This document shows positions 60,738 through 64,000 of a stretch of 64,000 bases of DNA, one piece after another; within the stretch, counting starts at the first letter, position 1, and every line of letters starts with the position of its first letter. The notes beneath the pieces were generated by a model. The model worked only from the letters and a program-made list of their open reading frames with translations, was not told where the DNA came from and did not search any database. The position numbers and the translations under genes were made by a program. Source of the DNA: Peribacillus faecalis (lineage in GTDB: Bacteria; Bacillota; Bacilli; Bacillales; DSM-1321); assembly GCF_014712675.1 (NCBI RefSeq), contig NZ_JACXSI010000011.1, positions 1 to 64,000 on the forward strand, written 5' to 3'.

Positions 60738-63700
60738 ATGTTTACGAAACCTAAAGGCAGAAAAAGAAAAAAGAAATTAACATCGCTTATAGCAGCATCT
60801 GTGCTTATTCCAAGTTTGCTCCTCCCATCAGGATTTAGTTCAGTTCACGCGGTGAGTTCGGATGCATTATCGAAAAATGCCATTTCGACGTCCGTAAAGG
60901 CTGATCTAAATACAACGTTGAAAAATAAAGTATCTTCCGAGTTATTGTCTAAGTTTGATAAAGAGGACCGTGTTACGTTTCTCGTCAAGATGAAAGAACA
61001 AGTAGATACAGTAGCTGTAGCTAAAGAGGCAGAAAAGAAAACAACTGCAAAAAAATTAACAGCAGCAGAAGCTGAAATACAGAAACGTTCGGCTATTGTC
61101 TCAGAGCTTCGAGCAACAGCGACAGAATCGCAATACAATATCATTGAATATTTGGAGAAACAGGTAGAAGCCGGAAAAGCAAAAGACTTGCAATCATTTT
61201 ATATCGTAAATGGACTTGCTGTTACGGCTACGAAAGAGGTTATGCAACAGGTCGCCATGATGGAGGAAGTTGAATTGATTACGCCTAATGAAAGCGTCAA
61301 TTTGATTCAGCCGACTGTTGTTGGTGAAGCTGTGAAAGAAATCGAGACATCTGAACAAACGAATTCAATTGAATGGAATATTAATCAAGTGAATGCCCCG
61401 GATGCTTGGGCAATGGGCATTGATGGCTCCGGAACAGTTGTGGCATCTATTGATACAGGTGTGCAATGGGATCATCCGGCATTAAAAGAGAAATACCGTG
61501 GCTATAATGCAGCAAACCCGAATTCGCCAAATCATGAGTTCAACTGGTTTGATGCAACTTCTGGAGCTGGAAGCACTCCTTATGATGATCAAGGTCACGG
61601 AACACATGTAACCGGAACAATGGTTGGATCAGAGCCAAACGGCGGTAACCAGATTGGGGTTGCTCCTGGAGCGAAATGGATTGCAGTTAAAGCATTTACA
61701 GCGTCAGGCGGAACATCTGCTGATCTTTTGGAGGCTGGCGAGTGGATTTTAGCTCCTAAAGATGCGAGCGGAACACCACACCCTGAAATGGCTCCTGATG
61801 TTGTCAATAACTCTTGGGGTGGCGGTCCCGGATTAAATGAATGGTTCAGACCGATGGTACAAGCTTGGAGAGCGGCAGAAATTTTCCCTGAATTCTCAGC
61901 AGGCAATACGACATTGACGAATCCTGGAGGAGCAGGTTCGATTGCTGTACCTGCAAATTACCCGGAATCGTTTGCTACAGCAGCGACAAATAATGCTAAT
62001 GCACTTGCTTCTTTCTCATTGCGCGGTCCATCTCCATATGGTGAGTCGAAGCCGGATATTTCCGCACCGGGTGTTAATATCCGTTCCGCTGTTCCTGGAG
62101 GCAGCTATGAGGGCGGCTGGAATGGCACCTCTATGGCAGGTCCGCACGTATCAGGTGTGGTAGCGCTATTGAAACAATTGAATGCAAACCTGACTGTAGA
62201 TGAAATTGAAACAATTATAACGGAAACAGCGGTACCATTAACAGACAGCACATATCCGACTGTTCCGAATAACGGTTATGGTGCAGGTTTAGTGGATGCT
62301 CATGCTGCGGTTGCTTCAATTGTAGACGGACTTGGAACGATTGCTGGTACGGTAACAATTGAAGGCGACGATGATGAAAATCCTACTTTTACGCATGAAC
62401 CTGTAAGAGAGTCTTATAAATCAATGGACCTTCCGTTATCAATTACAGCTGCTGATAACGTATCAGTCAATTCTGTAGTTGTTTCTTATAAGAAGGCAGA
62501 TGGAACGTGGGCGCAAATCCCAGCTGTTCGCTCAGCGGGAGATTATAAGTCCGGAACATATAATGCAACATTGCCGGGATCTGAATTAACAGGTAATTCT
62601 GTGGATTATAAGTTTGTCATCACAGACTTCGGCGGAAATATTGTAGAAACACCTGTTTATAGTGCAGCATTATTAAACGGTATTTCTGTAGGTTATTTTG
62701 AAGATTTTGAGTCAACACCGATTGGCTGGACAAGTTTTGGAACGGCTGATTGGAAGTGGGGAGTTCCGACTGTAGGACCGGGGTCTGCATACTCTGGTGA
62801 AAAAGTATTTGCGACAAACTTGTCTGGCACTTACGAGGCAAGAGCAAATATGAGTCTGCAAATGCCTCCGATTGATCTTCCGGAAGGGAACAGCTATTTG
62901 CAGTTCAAACAATGGTATAACCTGGAGAGAAATTATGATTTCGGTCATGTATTCATCTCCACTGATGGTGAGAACTTTACGCAATTGGCTCGTTTCAATG
63001 ATTTATCAAACGAGTGGGTTAATGGAGAAATCGATCTAAGCGAGTATGCCGGACAACGTGTTTATATCCAATTTAATTTAACAACAGACGGGTCGGTTCA
63101 AAGACCTGGCTGGTTCATTGATGATGTTGCTCTATCAGATACACCTAGTGAAGCAACTGGAAATGCAAAAAAAGGTACGGAAAAACTTAATGAATCGGCT
63201 AACGGCAATAAAGGAGCGCTAGGGGTTGTGGATAATCCAGGTTCTTCAGCAAAACAGAAAGTAGATCCGAATAAAATCGTACCACTCAAAGAAGTGAAAG
63301 AAAAAGAGGAAGTTAGTTCGGATAAACCTGCTCCAGCATTGCTGCCGCTATCTGCGAAAGTTAATGTCCTTGAGACAGGACGTTCAGTCTATACAAATCC
63401 TCAGGATGGTTCGTATCAATTTGTCAGCTCAAGCGGAACGTTTACTTTGCAAGCTTCGTCTTATGGTTATGTATCGCAAACACAATCTGTAACAGTGGAA
63501 CGTGACGGAACAAGCACAGCGAACTTTGTTCTGCAGCCAATTCCGCAAGGGCAAGTTTCCGGTTCAATTACAAATGCCCAAACAGGCGAGCCTGTTGCAG
63601 GAGCTACCATTTTCCTAGTTGAAGATGCTGCTATAGCACCTGTAACAACAGATGAAGAAGGAAACTTCAGTTTAACTGCTTACGAAGGCTCTTATACAGT

Positions 63701-64000
63701 GAAAATTACTGCGCCGGGCTATGCAGGAACGCAAACAGAAGTGACAATTGAAGGCGGAGAAACTTCTACCTTAGAAATTTCCCTTAACCCTTTCATTGGT
63801 TATGAGGGTGAAATTGGCTATGACGATGGCACAGCAGAAAATGCCCGTGCTTATAACGCAGCAGGAAATAAATGGGCTGTGAAAATGTCATTGGCAGAGG
63901 GAGAAAGGCAAGCGAGTGTAACCGGAGCGTTGCTTCGTTTCTGGGATACAAGTTGGCCAAATCCAGGAGGAACAGCATTCCAAGTATCCGTTCATGATGC
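60738..64000 (+). CDS. bpr: Bacillopeptidase F-like secreted serine protease (S8), 3' end beyond window
   Basis: At least 1087 aa, open at the right edge. ATG 60738 with GAAGGGAG upstream. Signal peptide: basic FTKPKGRKRKKKLTSLIAAS then hydrophobic, ending VHA (about 38). An I9-type propeptide (about 60-190) precedes the subtilisin domain with catalytic D239 (SIDTGV), H287 (DDQGHGTHV) and S465 (NGTSMAGPHVSG), and oxyanion Asn in FSAGN. Then an immune-inhibitor-A/MAM-like beta domain (about 654-800, FEDFESTPIGW...GWFIDDVALSD), a charged linker, and two carboxypeptidase-regulatory-like beta domains (about 873-1018). It matches the large multidomain Bpr type; the name is by architecture. Confidence 0.9.
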   Translation, partial: MFTKPKGRKRKKKLTSLIAASVLIPSLLLPSGFSSVHAVSSDALSKNAISTSVKADLNTTLKNKVSSELLSKFDKEDRVTFLVKMKEQVDTVAVAKEAEKKTTAKKLTAAEAEIQKRSAIVSELRATATESQYNIIEYLEKQVEAGKAKDLQSFYIVNGLAVTATKEVMQQVAMMEEVELITPNESVNLIQPTVVGEAVKEIETSEQTNSIEWNINQVNAPDAWAMGIDGSGTVVASIDTGVQWDHPALKEKYRGYNAANPNSPNHEFNWFDATSGAGSTPYDDQGHGTHVTGTMVGSEPNGGNQIGVAPGAKWIAVKAFTASGGTSADLLEAGEWILAPKDASGTPHPEMAPDVVNNSWGGGPGLNEWFRPMVQAWRAAEIFPEFSAGNTTLTNPGGAGSIAVPANYPESFATAATNNANALASFSLRGPSPYGESKPDISAPGVNIRSAVPGGSYEGGWNGTSMAGPHVSGVVALLKQLNANLTVDEIETIITETAVPLTDSTYPTVPNNGYGAGLVDAHAAVASIVDGLGTIAGTVTIEGDDDENPTFTHEPVRESYKSMDLPLSITAADNVSVNSVVVSYKKADGTWAQIPAVRSAGDYKSGTYNATLPGSELTGNSVDYKFVITDFGGNIVETPVYSAALLNGISVGYFEDFESTPIGWTSFGTADWKWGVPTVGPGSAYSGEKVFATNLSGTYEARANMSLQMPPIDLPEGNSYLQFKQWYNLERNYDFGHVFISTDGENFTQLARFNDLSNEWVNGEIDLSEYAGQRVYIQFNLTTDGSVQRPGWFIDDVALSDTPSEATGNAKKGTEKLNESANGNKGALGVVDNPGSSAKQKVDPNKIVPLKEVKEKEEVSSDKPAPALLPLSAKVNVLETGRSVYTNPQDGSYQFVSSSGTFTLQASSYGYVSQTQSVTVERDGTSTANFVLQPIPQGQVSGSITNAQTGEPVAGATIFLVEDAAIAPVTTDEEGNFSLTAYEGSYTVKITAPGYAGTQTEVTIEGGETSTLEISLNPFIGYEGEIGYDDGTAENARAYNAAGNKWAVKMSLAEGERQASVTGALLRFWDTSWPNPGGTAFQVSVHD

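Overview
The window is a chromosomal segment of a spore-forming, Gram-positive Bacillales bacterium (Bacillaceae-like). The gene order lonB-lonA-ysxC-hemAXCDBL-spoVID-ysxE-valS-folC-(pilus genes)-spoIIB-maf-radC-mreBCD-minCD-spoIVFAB-rng-rplU-prp-rpmA-spo0B-obg-pheB-pheA is the conserved Bacillus backbone. Ribosome binding sites are strong (GGAGG type), TTG and GTG starts are common, and a T-box controls valS. I cannot name the species.

Layout. The left edge holds the 3' end of a group II intron (1-110). Next come the two Lon proteases and the ribosome-assembly GTPase YsxC, then two small membrane-protein genes on the minus strand. The haem operon hemAXCDBL makes uroporphyrinogen III from glutamyl-tRNA (12.7 kb). 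An asymmetric heterodimeric ABC exporter follows, then a PadR regulator with a clear inverted-repeat operator and a membrane partner. The spore-coat genes spoVID and ysxE precede an intact IS1182-type element, the T-box, valS and folC.

From 27.9 to 43.4 kb lies a type IVa pilus locus: a membrane diguanylate cyclase, minor pilins of PilV/PilW/PilX type around a divergent promoter region, an unrecognised three-helix membrane protein, a VanW/G5-like protein, then PilB (with a c-di-GMP-binding-type N-terminus), PilT, PilC, the major pilin, PilD, PilM, PilN and PilO. B. subtilis keeps only the prepilin peptidase comC and spoIIB at this place. The SPOR-domain gene spoIIB closes the block, and shape and division genes (maf, radC, mreBCD, minCD) follow. 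Then come the sigma-K processing pair spoIVFA/FB, RNase G, the L21-Prp-L27 operon with its leader, the phosphorelay protein Spo0B, Obg and the phenylalanine genes, an MFS exporter, and an incomplete bacillopeptidase F-like secreted protease running off the right edge.

Intergenic DNA is rich in dispersed repeats. I see at least five kinds: arrays of GATTA-type motifs at an almost exact 21-bp period (20.4 and 26.3 kb); a small GNRA-tetraloop hairpin with a U-tract placed just upstream of hemL and of the ABC operon; a family with the core TAGCTGTCTAACCTTA; a 129-bp hairpin element present once at 43.8 kb and as a tandem pair at 57.1 kb; and two long Bacillaceae-type repeats. The best candidates for something undescribed are the 21-bp arrays, the GNRA hairpin element, and the unknown membrane, VanW-like and beta-helix pilin genes of the pilus locus.
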